Notes: a model not told the origin generated them from the letters alone. A stretch of 64,000 bases of DNA from Chitinolyticbacter meiyuanensis (GCF_008033135.1 NZ_CP041335.1:3787925-3851924), one strand, 5' to 3'. Shown: positions 53,001-61,754, counted from the first letter of the stretch. A program made the numbers and translations.

Positions 53001-53156
53001 AGCCGTCGTGCCGACGCCCGCCGAGCGGTGGGTGCTTACCAAGCAAACGACAAAAAGTTTCAACACCAGAAAGTTTTTTTGACACCCGGCTTGGACCCCC
53101 GAACAATCGATGACAAATCATCGAGGCGCCGTCGCGCCCATACTCAGGGGGAAACC

Positions 53157-54041
53157 ATGAAATCAACGCTGCTCCGATTCACCCTGGCCGCTCTGGCAAG
53201 CGTGTTCTGTCTTGCGCAGCCGGCACGAGCCGCCGAGCAATCGGCGCTCGACGATGCCTATACCGCGGCAGCGAAGGTGGCGCAGCATGGCCCGGCACAT
53301 GTGGTACTGGCCGACCAGGCCGTGCTCGACCTGCCCAAGGGCTATGCCTTCGTGCCCAAGGCCGAAGCCGCACGCATGCTCGATGCGATGGGCAATGTGC
53401 CGGGTGACGATCTGCTCGGGCTGGTGTTGCCCGAGTCAGACCAGGCGAACTGGTTCATCGACGTCAGCTTCGAGCGCGCCGGTTACATCAAGGATGACGA
53501 TGCCAAGGACTGGGATGCCAGCGAGCTGCTGACCAGCCTCAAGGACGGCACCGAGGAAGGCAACAAGCAGCGACGCGAGCGCGGCATTGCGGAGTTCGAG
53601 GTGATCGGCTGGGTGGAGAAACCGGCGTACAACGCCGCCAGCCATCAGCTGGTCTGGGCCGCCAATATCCGCAACAAGGATGGGAAGGCCAGTGATGAGC
53701 AGGGCGTGAACTACAACACCTACGCGCTGGGTCGTGAAGGCTACATCAGCATGAACCTGGTGACGGGCATGAACAGCGTGGAAGCTGAAAAACCGGAAGC
53801 ACAACAGCTGTTGGCCGCCCTAGCCTTCAACGACGGCAAACGCTACCAGGATTTCAACGCCGACACCGATCAGGTGGCCGAGTACGGCCTCGCCGCCCTC
53901 GTCGCCGGTGTCGGCGCCAAGAAGCTCGGCCTGTTCGCGCTGCTGGGCGCCTTCTTCGCCAAGTCGGCCAAGCTGATCGCGCTGGGTGCCGTTGGCCTGT
54001 TCGCCGCGGCCAAGCGCTTCTTCGGCAACAAGGACGCATAA
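53157..54041 (+). CDS. DUF2167 membrane-anchored protein
   Basis: A 294-residue protein of the DUF2167 family, function unknown. It has a signal peptide (LAALASVFCLAQPARAAE), a family domain with LGLVLPES, WFIDVSFERAGYIKDDDA and FEVIGWVEKPAYNAASHQL, and a C-terminal hydrophobic hairpin (about residues 245-285) that probably anchors it. The start at 53157 has a purine-rich AGGGGGAAA before it. It is separated from mpl by 156 bp and converges on murB with a 29 bp gap. Confidence 0.88.
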   Translation: MKSTLLRFTLAALASVFCLAQPARAAEQSALDDAYTAAAKVAQHGPAHVVLADQAVLDLPKGYAFVPKAEAARMLDAMGNVPGDDLLGLVLPESDQANWFIDVSFERAGYIKDDDAKDWDASELLTSLKDGTEEGNKQRRERGIAEFEVIGWVEKPAYNAASHQLVWAANIRNKDGKASDEQGVNYNTYALGREGYISMNLVTGMNSVEAEKPEAQQLLAALAFNDGKRYQDFNADTDQVAEYGLAALVAGVGAKKLGLFALLGAFFAKSAKLIALGAVGLFAAAKRFFGNKDA

Positions 54042-54070
54042 ACGCAGGGCGCGGGCTCACCCACGCCGCA

Positions 54071-55087
54071 TCACCACCAGACGGGCTCGGGCTCCAGCGG
54101 CACGCCAAAGCGTGCCATCACATCAGCCTGCACCGCCTGCGTGAGCGCTGCGACGTCGGCCCGTGCGGCCCCACCGTGGTTCACCAGTACCAGCGCCTGC
54201 TGCTGATACATGCCGACCGGGCCGAGTCGCCGGCCCTTCCAGCCCGCCTGTTCGATCAACCAGCCGGCAGCCAGCTTGCAGCACCCCTCGCCCGCCGGGT
54301 AGGACACCAGCGCCGGATGCTCGGCCAGCAGTGCGTCGCGCTGGGCCATCGGAATGATGGGATTCTTGAAGAAGCTGCCGGCGTTGCCGATCACTGCCGG
54401 GTCCGGCAGCTTGCGACGGCGCACGTTGATCACCGCTTGTGCCACGCCCTGCGGCGTGCGCGGCAAGGCAGCAGCAGTCAATTCCTGCTCGATATCGCCA
54501 TAGCCGGTGTGCAGCGTCACCACCTTGGGCAGGCGGAACACCACCTCGCCGATCAGCCAGCGATCGGCTTCGCCGTGCTTGAACACACTGTCGCGGTAAC
54601 CAAAACGGCAATCAGCATTGCGAAACACGCGTGATCCGCCGTCGTGCAGCGAATGGGCCGTCAGCTCGAACAGCGTGTCCTTGACCTCGACACCATAGGC
54701 GCCGATGTTCTGGATCGGCGCGGCCCCCACGGTGCCTGGGATCAGCGACAGGTTCTCCAGCCCTGCCAAGCCCTGCGCCAGCGTCCATTGCACAAAGTCG
54801 TGCCAGGTTTCCCCACCGCCCGCAGCCACGTAGACCGCGTGTTCGTCCTCGCCGACGATGCGCCGCCCCGGCAGTGCCACGCGCAGCGCCAGCCCGGTCA
54901 CCACCTCGGGCAGCACCAGGTTGCTGCCACCACCGAGCACCCGCCATGACATTGCACCAAGCGCCGAATCCGCGCGTAAAGCCACCACATCGCTGGCCAC
55001 CGTGATCTCCGCATAGTGCGCGGCGCGCGCAGCCAGCCCCAGTGTGTTGCGCGAGGTCAGATCGATATCGGTGAGGACTTGCGGCAT
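54071..55087 (-). CDS. murB: UDP-N-acetylenolpyruvoylglucosamine reductase
   Basis: FAD- and NADPH-dependent enzyme completing UDP-MurNAc synthesis. The 338-residue protein has FAD-binding VLGGGSNLVLPE and SLIPGTVGAAPIQNIGAYG, and the catalytic serine in GNAGSFFKNPI, with the substrate-binding glutamate in the terminal PLEPEPVWW. The length suits type I MurB of proteobacteria. The ATG at 55087 was chosen by the normal MPQVLTDIDLTSRNTLGL N terminus. This de novo step runs in parallel with AmgK/MurU recycling. Confidence 0.96.
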   Translation of the reverse strand: MPQVLTDIDLTSRNTLGLAARAAHYAEITVASDVVALRADSALGAMSWRVLGGGSNLVLPEVVTGLALRVALPGRRIVGEDEHAVYVAAGGGETWHDFVQWTLAQGLAGLENLSLIPGTVGAAPIQNIGAYGVEVKDTLFELTAHSLHDGGSRVFRNADCRFGYRDSVFKHGEADRWLIGEVVFRLPKVVTLHTGYGDIEQELTAAALPRTPQGVAQAVINVRRRKLPDPAVIGNAGSFFKNPIIPMAQRDALLAEHPALVSYPAGEGCCKLAAGWLIEQAGWKGRRLGPVGMYQQQALVLVNHGGAARADVAALTQAVQADVMARFGVPLEPEPVWW

Positions 55088-55146
55088 GGAACGCTCCGGC
55101 GAAAGCGCGATTATCAGCGATCCGCCGTCTGGGCGCACCGGGCAAT

Positions 55147-55178
55147 AAAAAACCGGCACGGTGACCCGTGCCGGTTTC
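55147..55178 (-). terminator. rho-independent terminator after the first chitinase
   Basis: On the minus strand AAACCGGCACGG / CCGTGCCGGTTT with loop GTCA, followed by TTTATT. It starts about 23 bp after the stop codon and separates the chitinase from murB. Confidence 0.9.
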
Positions 55179-55200
55179 GTCGCTACTGCAACGCCTGGAC

Positions 55201-56160
55201 TTACGGCAACGCGTTCAGCGCAGCCTTGGTCGGCTTCGAGAAGTTAAAGCCGTCCGTGCGATCCCAGTTGATCGACCACGTCATCACACCACGGTATGTC
55301 GGGTACGCCTGCTTCGGCTTCACCGTGCCGCAGTTCTGCAACTTGGTCAGGCAGTTCAGCGCGCTCGACACCGTCGCCGAGGTCACGAAGCCGGTGTTGG
55401 CCGACCGCGAGCCGCTCGGTACGCCGAATGCCACCTGATCCGGACGCAGGCCCTTGAACTCCCAGCCCGTGCCGCCCACCGTCTTGAAGCCTTCGATCAG
55501 CATCAGCGAACCACCCACCAGCGCATCCACGGTGCCTTCGTTCAGTGCGCCGTTGGCGTACGGGCTGTAGAGGCCGCCGTTGTTGTAGTACTGCACGTGG
55601 ATCATGTTCAGGTCGTCACGCAGACCGTCGATGATCGGCAGGTAGGCGCCCCAGATGCCCGAGTAGGCGACGTAGCCACCCTGCACGTACGGGTGTTCCG
55701 GTGCCATCGACAGGTAGAACGTCGGGCCGACCTTGGCCTTCAGTTCCTTCATCGCGGTGATCAGGTTGTTGATGATCGGGGTGCCGAGCACCACGCCTGC
55801 GCCGCTTTCCAGGTCGAGGTCGATGCCATCCAGGCCGTACTTGTTGATGATGCCGTGCAGGCTGTTGACGAAGTTGGTCACGTTCTCGCGGGTGTTCAGC
55901 GTCATCCGGCCTTCCTGGCCACCCAGCGACAGCACGACCTTCTTGCCCTTGGCGCGCTTGGCGGCGATGTCGGCGATGAACTCGGCCTCGGTGCCGCCGT
56001 TCGGGTCCAGCGTGAAGGTCACTGCACCGTTGCCACCGTCTTCACCGAACGACAGCATGATCACGTCCCAGTCGTCCGACACGTCGCGGATGCGGATGGT
56101 CGGGCCCGACGGGTTGGTGAAGTTGTGCCAGTAGCCAATCAGTGCGTGCTTCGGCAGACC
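55201..56160 (-). repeat. 960 bp exact direct repeat, copy 1
   Basis: Covers the GH18 domain and stop codon of chitinase 1. I see no difference from 59274-60233 (constant offset 4073 bp). Identity starts at the stop codon and ends abruptly at the linker-domain junction. Confidence 0.93.
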
Positions 56161-56811
56161 GTCGGCACCAGGGATCGGGGTCGGCGTGACCGGCGTCGGG
56201 GTAACCGGCGACGGCGTCACGGTCGGGGTCACCGGAGTCGGGGTGCTGACAACCGGCGTCGGCGTCGGGGTGGCCGGCTTCGGCGTCGGCGTAGCCGGGG
56301 TGCCGCTACCGCAGTTGCCGAGGTTCTTCCACACGCCCCACTCGTCGGTCGGGTTCGGGGTGTTGTTCTGGCTCCACCAGCGCGCCTCGTAGTTCACGCC
56401 GTTGTAGGTGACGCGCTGGCCACCGGTATAGACCGCGGTGCTCGACCAGGTGGCGTAGCAGCTGGTCGGGGCCGGCGTCGGGGTGCTGACCACCGGGGTC
56501 GGCGTGGCGACAACGGGGGTCGGCGTGGCCGGGCGCGGTGTCGGGGTGGCAGGCGACGGGGTCGGCGTGGCCGAGCTGGTGCCGGTTTCCTTCCACAGCG
56601 TCGGGGTCGAAGCCGGGTTCCAGTTGGTGCCGACGTAGGCGGTGTGGGTGACGAGGGCTTGGTAGTCCTTGCCGTTATAAGTCACCACAGTGCCAGCAGT
56701 GTAGGTGGTGCCTTCCTGCCAGGCCGGAGCGGCGTGGGCAGCGAAGATACCGCAGCTGACGACGAGCGCGGCCAAGAGCCGGCTCACGCGGGGCGTGAAA
56801 CGTACTTTCAT
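55201..56811 (-). CDS. secreted chitinase 1: CBM-CBM-GH18
   Basis: A 536-residue precursor. Signal peptide 1-27 (ending GIFAAHA), CBM5/12-type module at about 28-77 (APAWQEGTTYTAGTVV, aromatic residues typical of chitin binding), Thr-Pro linker 78-116, second CBM5/12-like module 117-168 (GVWKNLGNCG), linker 169-217, and a compact GH18 domain 218-536. The catalytic motif DGIDLDLE (DxxDxDxE) is intact. It should hydrolyse chitin outside the cell. The catalytic-domain DNA (55201-56160) is identical to that of chitinase 3. GGAGG lies 8 bases before the ATG. Confidence 0.95.
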   Translation of the reverse strand: MKVRFTPRVSRLLAALVVSCGIFAAHAAPAWQEGTTYTAGTVVTYNGKDYQALVTHTAYVGTNWNPASTPTLWKETGTSSATPTPSPATPTPRPATPTPVVATPTPVVSTPTPAPTSCYATWSSTAVYTGGQRVTYNGVNYEARWWSQNNTPNPTDEWGVWKNLGNCGSGTPATPTPKPATPTPTPVVSTPTPVTPTVTPSPVTPTPVTPTPIPGADGLPKHALIGYWHNFTNPSGPTIRIRDVSDDWDVIMLSFGEDGGNGAVTFTLDPNGGTEAEFIADIAAKRAKGKKVVLSLGGQEGRMTLNTRENVTNFVNSLHGIINKYGLDGIDLDLESGAGVVLGTPIINNLITAMKELKAKVGPTFYLSMAPEHPYVQGGYVAYSGIWGAYLPIIDGLRDDLNMIHVQYYNNGGLYSPYANGALNEGTVDALVGGSLMLIEGFKTVGGTGWEFKGLRPDQVAFGVPSGSRSANTGFVTSATVSSALNCLTKLQNCGTVKPKQAYPTYRGVMTWSINWDRTDGFNFSKPTKAALNALP

Positions 56812-56885
56812 TGCACATCCTCCATCCATGATTTGGACTGTTATGAACTGAAGACACGCCAGCTTCGACGCATCTGTGTAGTGCC

Positions 56886-56914
56886 TGTTTACGCCGGCTT
56901 GTAAGCTCTGTCAA
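56886..56914 (-). promoter_or_regulatory. possible promoter of chitinase 1
   Basis: On the minus strand a consensus TTGACA (56914-56909) is followed after 17 bp by TAAACA (56891-56886), a weak -10 box, 75 bp before the start codon. The region upstream (to about 56960) is AT-rich, unlike its surroundings. The weak -10 suggests activator dependence, but this is a guess. Confidence 0.4.
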
Positions 56915-57071
56915 TCGACTACAAAACGATTGTGTATAAGAAAAAACAATGCGGTTTGTGCCCCCTCCGATCATCCGGAAAAAGCAGCCGCTCACCAGAG
57001 AAAACCTGGCCCGGATTGCGCTGGACCAGGTCCGTGCAGGTCGGCATGTAAGGCCACTGCTTTCAACGCAC

Positions 57072-57102
57072 CGACGAGCGCCGCTCAGCGCGGCGCCCGT
57101 CG
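57072..57102 (-). other. GC-rich hairpin after chitinase 2
   Basis: A 13 bp stem with one mismatch (CGACGGGCGCCGC / GCGGCGCTCGTCG), 7 bp after the stop codon, without a T tract. It may protect the 3' end or assist termination. Confidence 0.5.
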
Positions 57103-57109
57103 CGACTCA

Positions 57110-58621
57110 TCAGAATGCGTTGAAGATCTTGCTGAAGTCCCACTGGGCTTGTGCGATGCCGCTGCACTGCCAGTTGGCGGTGGAGTTGCCGGCGCAGTTG
57201 CCGTTGTCACGGCCCAGCGACCAGAACGCCATCATCGCCATGCCCTGCTGCTTGCCGAAGTCACGTACCTGACGCGCATCGGCCAGCGTGAACACCTCGG
57301 CCGGGGTGTCGTTCTGACCGATCATCGCGGTGGCGCTCATCATGCCCCAGTACTGGGCATCGGTCTTGCCAGGCCACAGTGCCTTGATCTGGGCATGTAC
57401 CCCTTGCAGCGCCTGGATCGAGCGTGCGCCCATCTGGTTGCCGGAAACGCCATCGTAGTAATCCATGATCATCGGATTGACGATGCCCACTTCCACGCCG
57501 GCCGCCTTGGCCGATTGCAGCACGTAGAGGTTTTCGGCGTTGAAGCCACCATTGGGGTTGACCGCCAGCGTGTAGGAGATCACGGCGTTCTTGCCCTTGG
57601 CCTTGAAGCGATCCTGCAGGATCTTGATCGCGGCATTGCGGCGATCGACCAGGGCGACTTCCAGGTTGTTATTGCCCGGGGCGTTTTCCGGATCAAGGTC
57701 GAGGCGGTTGGTGCCGAAGCGTTCCAGCACGTTCTCGTACACGGTGGCAATCGCCGCCGGGTCGGCGCAGCTGCGCACGATATCGCTGGCGTTCCAGCCA
57801 CCCGAAGCGACGATCACGTTGCCGCCGAAGTTCTTCAGTGCGTTGGCCTGGCTCAGCACCGTGCCTTCGCCGGCCGGCCAGCCACCGTTGCACCCGCCAG
57901 CCGAGTTGTAGAACGCCAGCGTGACATAACGGCCACCGGTGGCTTGCGCCCAGGCAGACAGGTCCATTGCGCCGCTGACATCGATGTACGGCGCGAAGCG
58001 GTATGCGCCGGACGGCGTCGGCGTCACCGGCGTGACCGGGGTCGGGCTCACCGGCGTCGGAGTCGGGCTGACCGGGCTCGGCGTCACCGGGGTCGGCGTG
58101 CCGCCGCCACAGTTGCCGACATTCTTCCAGACGCCCCAGTCACCCGATTGCGCCGGGTTGTCGCCCTGCGTCCACCACTTGGCCTCGTAGTTCACCCCGT
58201 TGTGGGTGACGCGCTGGCCGCCGGTGTAGACATTGCCTGCAGCCCAGGCGGCGTAGCAGGTGGTCGGTGCCGGGGTCGGCGTGGCCACGACCGGTGTCGG
58301 GGTGGCGCCCACCGGGGTGGGCGTGGCCACGACAGGCGTCGGCGTCGGGGTGGCCGGCACCGGAGTCGGGGTCGGATTGGTGCCGGTGGTGGTGCCCAGA
58401 TCCTTCCACAGCGTCGGGGTCGCTGCCGGGTTCCAGTTGGTGCCGACGTAGGCGGTATGGGTGACCAGGGCCTGGTAATCGTGGCCGTTGTAGCTCACCA
58501 CGGTACCCGCGGTGTAGGTGGTGCCTTCCTGCCATGCCGGCGCGGCATGAGCAGCCATCACGCCGCTGGCGAATACAACGGCGGCCAGCAGGCGCATCAG
58601 GCGCGTGGGTTGGTGTTGCAT
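57110..58621 (-). CDS. secreted chitinase 2: CBM-CBM-GH18 (divergent type)
   Basis: A 503-residue precursor. Signal peptide to about residue 26 (GVMAAHA), CBM5/12-type modules at about 27-76 and 117-169 (GDNPAQSGDWGVWKNVGNC), Thr-Pro/Val linkers, and a GH18 barrel from about 195. The catalytic region reads NRLDLDPENAP, so DxDxE is kept but the first Asp of DxxDxDxE is Asn, as in some bacterial GH18 enzymes. The barrel is unlike those of chitinases 1, 3 and 4 (APYIDVSGAMDLSAWAQATG). The start at 58621 is preceded by GGAGGAAG. An upstream in-frame ATG at 58636 is too close to that site. Confidence 0.93.
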   Translation of the reverse strand: MQHQPTRLMRLLAAVVFASGVMAAHAAPAWQEGTTYTAGTVVSYNGHDYQALVTHTAYVGTNWNPAATPTLWKDLGTTTGTNPTPTPVPATPTPTPVVATPTPVGATPTPVVATPTPAPTTCYAAWAAGNVYTGGQRVTHNGVNYEAKWWTQGDNPAQSGDWGVWKNVGNCGGGTPTPVTPSPVSPTPTPVSPTPVTPVTPTPSGAYRFAPYIDVSGAMDLSAWAQATGGRYVTLAFYNSAGGCNGGWPAGEGTVLSQANALKNFGGNVIVASGGWNASDIVRSCADPAAIATVYENVLERFGTNRLDLDPENAPGNNNLEVALVDRRNAAIKILQDRFKAKGKNAVISYTLAVNPNGGFNAENLYVLQSAKAAGVEVGIVNPMIMDYYDGVSGNQMGARSIQALQGVHAQIKALWPGKTDAQYWGMMSATAMIGQNDTPAEVFTLADARQVRDFGKQQGMAMMAFWSLGRDNGNCAGNSTANWQCSGIAQAQWDFSKIFNAF

Positions 58622-59273
58622 TGCTTCTTCCTCCATCTCATGGTCTCAGACGAAATCCCGGCCGAGGCAACGCTCGGCACCAGGATGCGGTCGCGCCATG
58701 GCCGATCCAATGCAGGATTCATGCCACAGCCCGATTGCTCGGGAGCGCCGGAACGATGCCCGGCTACTTTGTCGATTGCGTTCTTGGGGAGCCGCCGGAC
58801 AAGCCAGCAGGCACGGGCCGCCACGCCAGCTGGAACGGCATCGTTGCCAGCGGCCATGCAGCGGAAAACCACCGTGCGATTACGCTTGTTCATCGCGTCG
58901 GCAAGCCCAGATTTGGGCTCATGCAATGCGGGCTGCCCCAGATTGGGGAGTCGTGCCGATACGCCTCGCGCGCAGCGGCGCTTGCACGAAACGGGGATGA
59001 AGCAGCGACGGGTGCCGTGTGGCGAAGCTGCCCGCAAGATGCGGGCCGGCGCACAGTCGGCACGGCGCGGCTGAATGGCGGCACGGTTGCCGGAAACGAG
59101 CCGGCAGCGTGCACCGGCGCCATCGCCTGGGTATGCGTCATCATCGATCACTCTCCATGCTTTACCCCTGGCGGGGGCGGCCCCGGTTTGCCAGGTGCCG
59201 CATCTAACCTGACCCGATCTGTGCCGGGTGGGTCAGGCCCGGCAACCGCCGGGCCTGGGTACTGCTCACTTCA
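58622..59273. other. 652 bp gap between chitinases 2 and 3 with no recognisable gene
   Basis: A 184-codon minus frame (58597-59151) and several plus frames cross it, but their products are Arg/Ala/Cys-rich, have no known motif and no clear ribosome binding site, so I do not call them. The part next to 58621 should hold the chitinase 2 promoter, though I found no convincing boxes. The end next to 59274 holds a GC hairpin. The purpose of the middle 400 bp is unclear. Confidence 0.5.
59235..59256 (-). other. GC-rich hairpin after chitinase 3
   Basis: A perfect 9 bp stem (AGGCCCGGC / GCCGGGCCT, four-base loop) 17 bp after the stop codon, without a T tract. The flank GGGTACTGC is shared with the hairpin at 61732-61754. 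Confidence 0.55.
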
Positions 59274-60233
59274 TTACGGCAACGCGTTCAGCGCAGCCTT
59301 GGTCGGCTTCGAGAAGTTAAAGCCGTCCGTGCGATCCCAGTTGATCGACCACGTCATCACACCACGGTATGTCGGGTACGCCTGCTTCGGCTTCACCGTG
59401 CCGCAGTTCTGCAACTTGGTCAGGCAGTTCAGCGCGCTCGACACCGTCGCCGAGGTCACGAAGCCGGTGTTGGCCGACCGCGAGCCGCTCGGTACGCCGA
59501 ATGCCACCTGATCCGGACGCAGGCCCTTGAACTCCCAGCCCGTGCCGCCCACCGTCTTGAAGCCTTCGATCAGCATCAGCGAACCACCCACCAGCGCATC
59601 CACGGTGCCTTCGTTCAGTGCGCCGTTGGCGTACGGGCTGTAGAGGCCGCCGTTGTTGTAGTACTGCACGTGGATCATGTTCAGGTCGTCACGCAGACCG
59701 TCGATGATCGGCAGGTAGGCGCCCCAGATGCCCGAGTAGGCGACGTAGCCACCCTGCACGTACGGGTGTTCCGGTGCCATCGACAGGTAGAACGTCGGGC
59801 CGACCTTGGCCTTCAGTTCCTTCATCGCGGTGATCAGGTTGTTGATGATCGGGGTGCCGAGCACCACGCCTGCGCCGCTTTCCAGGTCGAGGTCGATGCC
59901 ATCCAGGCCGTACTTGTTGATGATGCCGTGCAGGCTGTTGACGAAGTTGGTCACGTTCTCGCGGGTGTTCAGCGTCATCCGGCCTTCCTGGCCACCCAGC
60001 GACAGCACGACCTTCTTGCCCTTGGCGCGCTTGGCGGCGATGTCGGCGATGAACTCGGCCTCGGTGCCGCCGTTCGGGTCCAGCGTGAAGGTCACTGCAC
60101 CGTTGCCACCGTCTTCACCGAACGACAGCATGATCACGTCCCAGTCGTCCGACACGTCGCGGATGCGGATGGTCGGGCCCGACGGGTTGGTGAAGTTGTG
60201 CCAGTAGCCAATCAGTGCGTGCTTCGGCAGACC
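59274..60233 (-). repeat. 960 bp exact direct repeat, copy 2
   Basis: GH18 domain and stop codon of chitinase 3, identical to 55201-56160. The sequences differ at once outside both ends. Confidence 0.93.
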
Positions 60234-61658
60234 ATCACCGGTGACCGGAGTGGGCGTGGGGGTCGGCGTTACTGGCAATGTCACCGGGGTGATCGGCGAG
60301 CTCACTACGCAATTGCTATAGCCCGCAGCGCAGACCTGGATCACGAAGCTGGGCGCCCAGTTGCCAGTGACCTTGCTGCTGACATAGGACGCGCCATCGG
60401 CCGTGATCGCGTCGCCAAGTGCATAACCGTCGTTGAAGAACAACCGCCATGTGCTCGGCACATTGCTGCTGCCACCGGCGAAGGTTGCGCCGTTCAAGCG
60501 CCAGTTGGTGACAAAGCGGCCAACACCTTCTGCCATGACGCCGTCGATGGCCACTTGGGCCTGCTCGAACTCGACGTTCCGGCCAACCGGATTCCAGCGC
60601 CACTTGCAATCACCAATGCGCTCGGCGGTAGCACCGGGAATGCCAGTAGGAATCGGGCACGGTGTGGTGGTCGGCGTCGGGCTCACCGTCGGTGTCGGCG
60701 TGACCGTACCGGTGACCGTCACGTTCTGCACCGGACCGTTGCCGCACTTGGAGAAGTCGGCCGAGCAGACCTTCACGTAGTAGGAATAGGTGCCGTTCTG
60801 CAGGTTGTTGATCGCACCGAAACCGCCATAGGCAGCACGGTTGTTGACGAAGTCATCGGCAACGTAGATCGACGTGCTTTCCAGTGCCGGATGGCTGTTG
60901 GTATAGCCGGCGAGCACGTACCAACGTGCCGGGGTAAAGCCAAGCGCGCTCGCATCGACTCGCCAGCTCACCGAGACCGTGCGCGCAGTTGTTTCGCTGA
61001 AGGTCGTGGTCATGCTGACCGGCGTACCCGCGGGCAGCTGCTGCGGAATCTGGGTCACGCCGGTAGGCGTGGGAGTGGACGTCGGAGTAGGCGTTGCCGT
61101 TGGCGTCGGCGATACGCCGCCGCAGTTGCCCAGCGACTTCCACACGCCCCAGTCGCCAGACTGGGACGGGTTGTCGCCCTGGGTCCACCACTTGGCTTCG
61201 TAGTTCACGCCAGCGTAGCTGACCTGGTTGCCACCGGTGTAGACATTGCCACTGACCCAGGCGGCCTTGCAGCCGCCAGTGACCGGGGTCACCGGGGTAA
61301 TCGGCGGCGTGACGACCGGCGTGACCGGCGTCAGCGATGGACGGGGCGTGTCGTTGCAGGTGGGGCACGGCGTCGGCGGCGGCGTGATCGGCGTGACCGT
61401 CACATAGGGCGTCGGCGTCGCGTTGTTGGGGCCGAGGTCCTGCCATAGCGTCGGCGTGCTCGCCGGGTTCCAGTTGGCACCGACATAGGCGGTGTGTGTC
61501 ACCGTCGCCTGATAGTCGCGGCCGTTGTAGGTCACCACGGTGCCTGCGGTATAGGTATTGCCTTCCTGCCACGCGGGGGCGGCATGGGCGGCGAGCATGG
61601 TGGCGGCCAACAACAACCCCGCCAGCATGCGCATCGGGCGCTTGCTTGGTTGTGTCAT
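59274..61658 (-). CDS. secreted chitinase 3: CBM-CBM-two extra modules-GH18
   Basis: A 794-residue precursor and the longest chitinase here. Signal peptide 1-26 (TMLAAHA), CBM5/12-type modules near 27-75 and 128-180 (SGDWGVWKSLGNCG), then a region of about 255 residues not seen in the other chitinases: a fibronectin-III-like module (TARTVSVSWRVDAS to YYVKVCSADFSKCGNGP) and a second unassigned Trp-rich module (CKWRWNPVGRNVEFEQAQVA to FVIQVCAAGYSNC). GH18 occupies 476-794 with DGIDLDLE and is identical in DNA to chitinase 1. The ATG at 61658 follows GGAG. The extra modules may alter substrate targeting. Confidence 0.94.
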   Translation of the reverse strand: MTQPSKRPMRMLAGLLLAATMLAAHAAPAWQEGNTYTAGTVVTYNGRDYQATVTHTAYVGANWNPASTPTLWQDLGPNNATPTPYVTVTPITPPPTPCPTCNDTPRPSLTPVTPVVTPPITPVTPVTGGCKAAWVSGNVYTGGNQVSYAGVNYEAKWWTQGDNPSQSGDWGVWKSLGNCGGVSPTPTATPTPTSTPTPTGVTQIPQQLPAGTPVSMTTTFSETTARTVSVSWRVDASALGFTPARWYVLAGYTNSHPALESTSIYVADDFVNNRAAYGGFGAINNLQNGTYSYYVKVCSADFSKCGNGPVQNVTVTGTVTPTPTVSPTPTTTPCPIPTGIPGATAERIGDCKWRWNPVGRNVEFEQAQVAIDGVMAEGVGRFVTNWRLNGATFAGGSSNVPSTWRLFFNDGYALGDAITADGASYVSSKVTGNWAPSFVIQVCAAGYSNCVVSSPITPVTLPVTPTPTPTPVTGDGLPKHALIGYWHNFTNPSGPTIRIRDVSDDWDVIMLSFGEDGGNGAVTFTLDPNGGTEAEFIADIAAKRAKGKKVVLSLGGQEGRMTLNTRENVTNFVNSLHGIINKYGLDGIDLDLESGAGVVLGTPIINNLITAMKELKAKVGPTFYLSMAPEHPYVQGGYVAYSGIWGAYLPIIDGLRDDLNMIHVQYYNNGGLYSPYANGALNEGTVDALVGGSLMLIEGFKTVGGTGWEFKGLRPDQVAFGVPSGSRSANTGFVTSATVSSALNCLTKLQNCGTVKPKQAYPTYRGVMTWSINWDRTDGFNFSKPTKAALNALP

Positions 61659-61683
61659 TTCAGTCTCCATCTTCTGTGGGATG

Positions 61684-61705
61684 GGGCTCCCGTTGCCGGG
61701 AGCCC
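61684..61705. other. hairpin in the leader of chitinase 3
   Basis: A perfect 9 bp stem (GGGCTCCCG / CGGGAGCCC, four-base loop) 25 bp upstream of the chitinase 3 start. On the minus transcript it would sit in the 5' leader, close to the ribosome binding site. The T-rich flank lies on the plus strand side only. Confidence 0.5.
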
Positions 61706-61731
61706 GCTTCTTCTTGCTTTATTTTTAATTG

Positions 61732-61754
61732 CGGCCCGGCTCAAGGCCGGGCCG
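61732..61754 (-). other. GC-rich hairpin after chitinase 4
   Basis: A 9 bp stem (CGGCCCGGC / GCCGGGCCG) 22 bp after the stop codon, followed by AATTAAAAATAAAG on the minus strand, not a T tract. Similar in sequence and position to 59235-59256. Confidence 0.55.

Noticed and set aside
56180..56570. Short GGGGTCGGCGTGG-like repeats resembling a repeat array
   Set aside because: They encode Thr-Pro linkers, are in frame, vary in length and have no spacers; not CRISPR.
55168..56904. Long plus-strand frame of 578 codons opposite chitinase 1 (and similar ones at 59670-61448 and 61729-63666)
   Set aside because: These are antisense shadows of the chitinase genes: Arg/His/Gly-rich products, no motif, and their openness follows from GC-rich third positions and the Thr-Pro linkers.
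58597..59151. 184-codon minus frame between chitinases 2 and 3
   Set aside because: Overlaps the chitinase 2 start, has no ribosome binding site or known motif, and composition unlike its neighbours.
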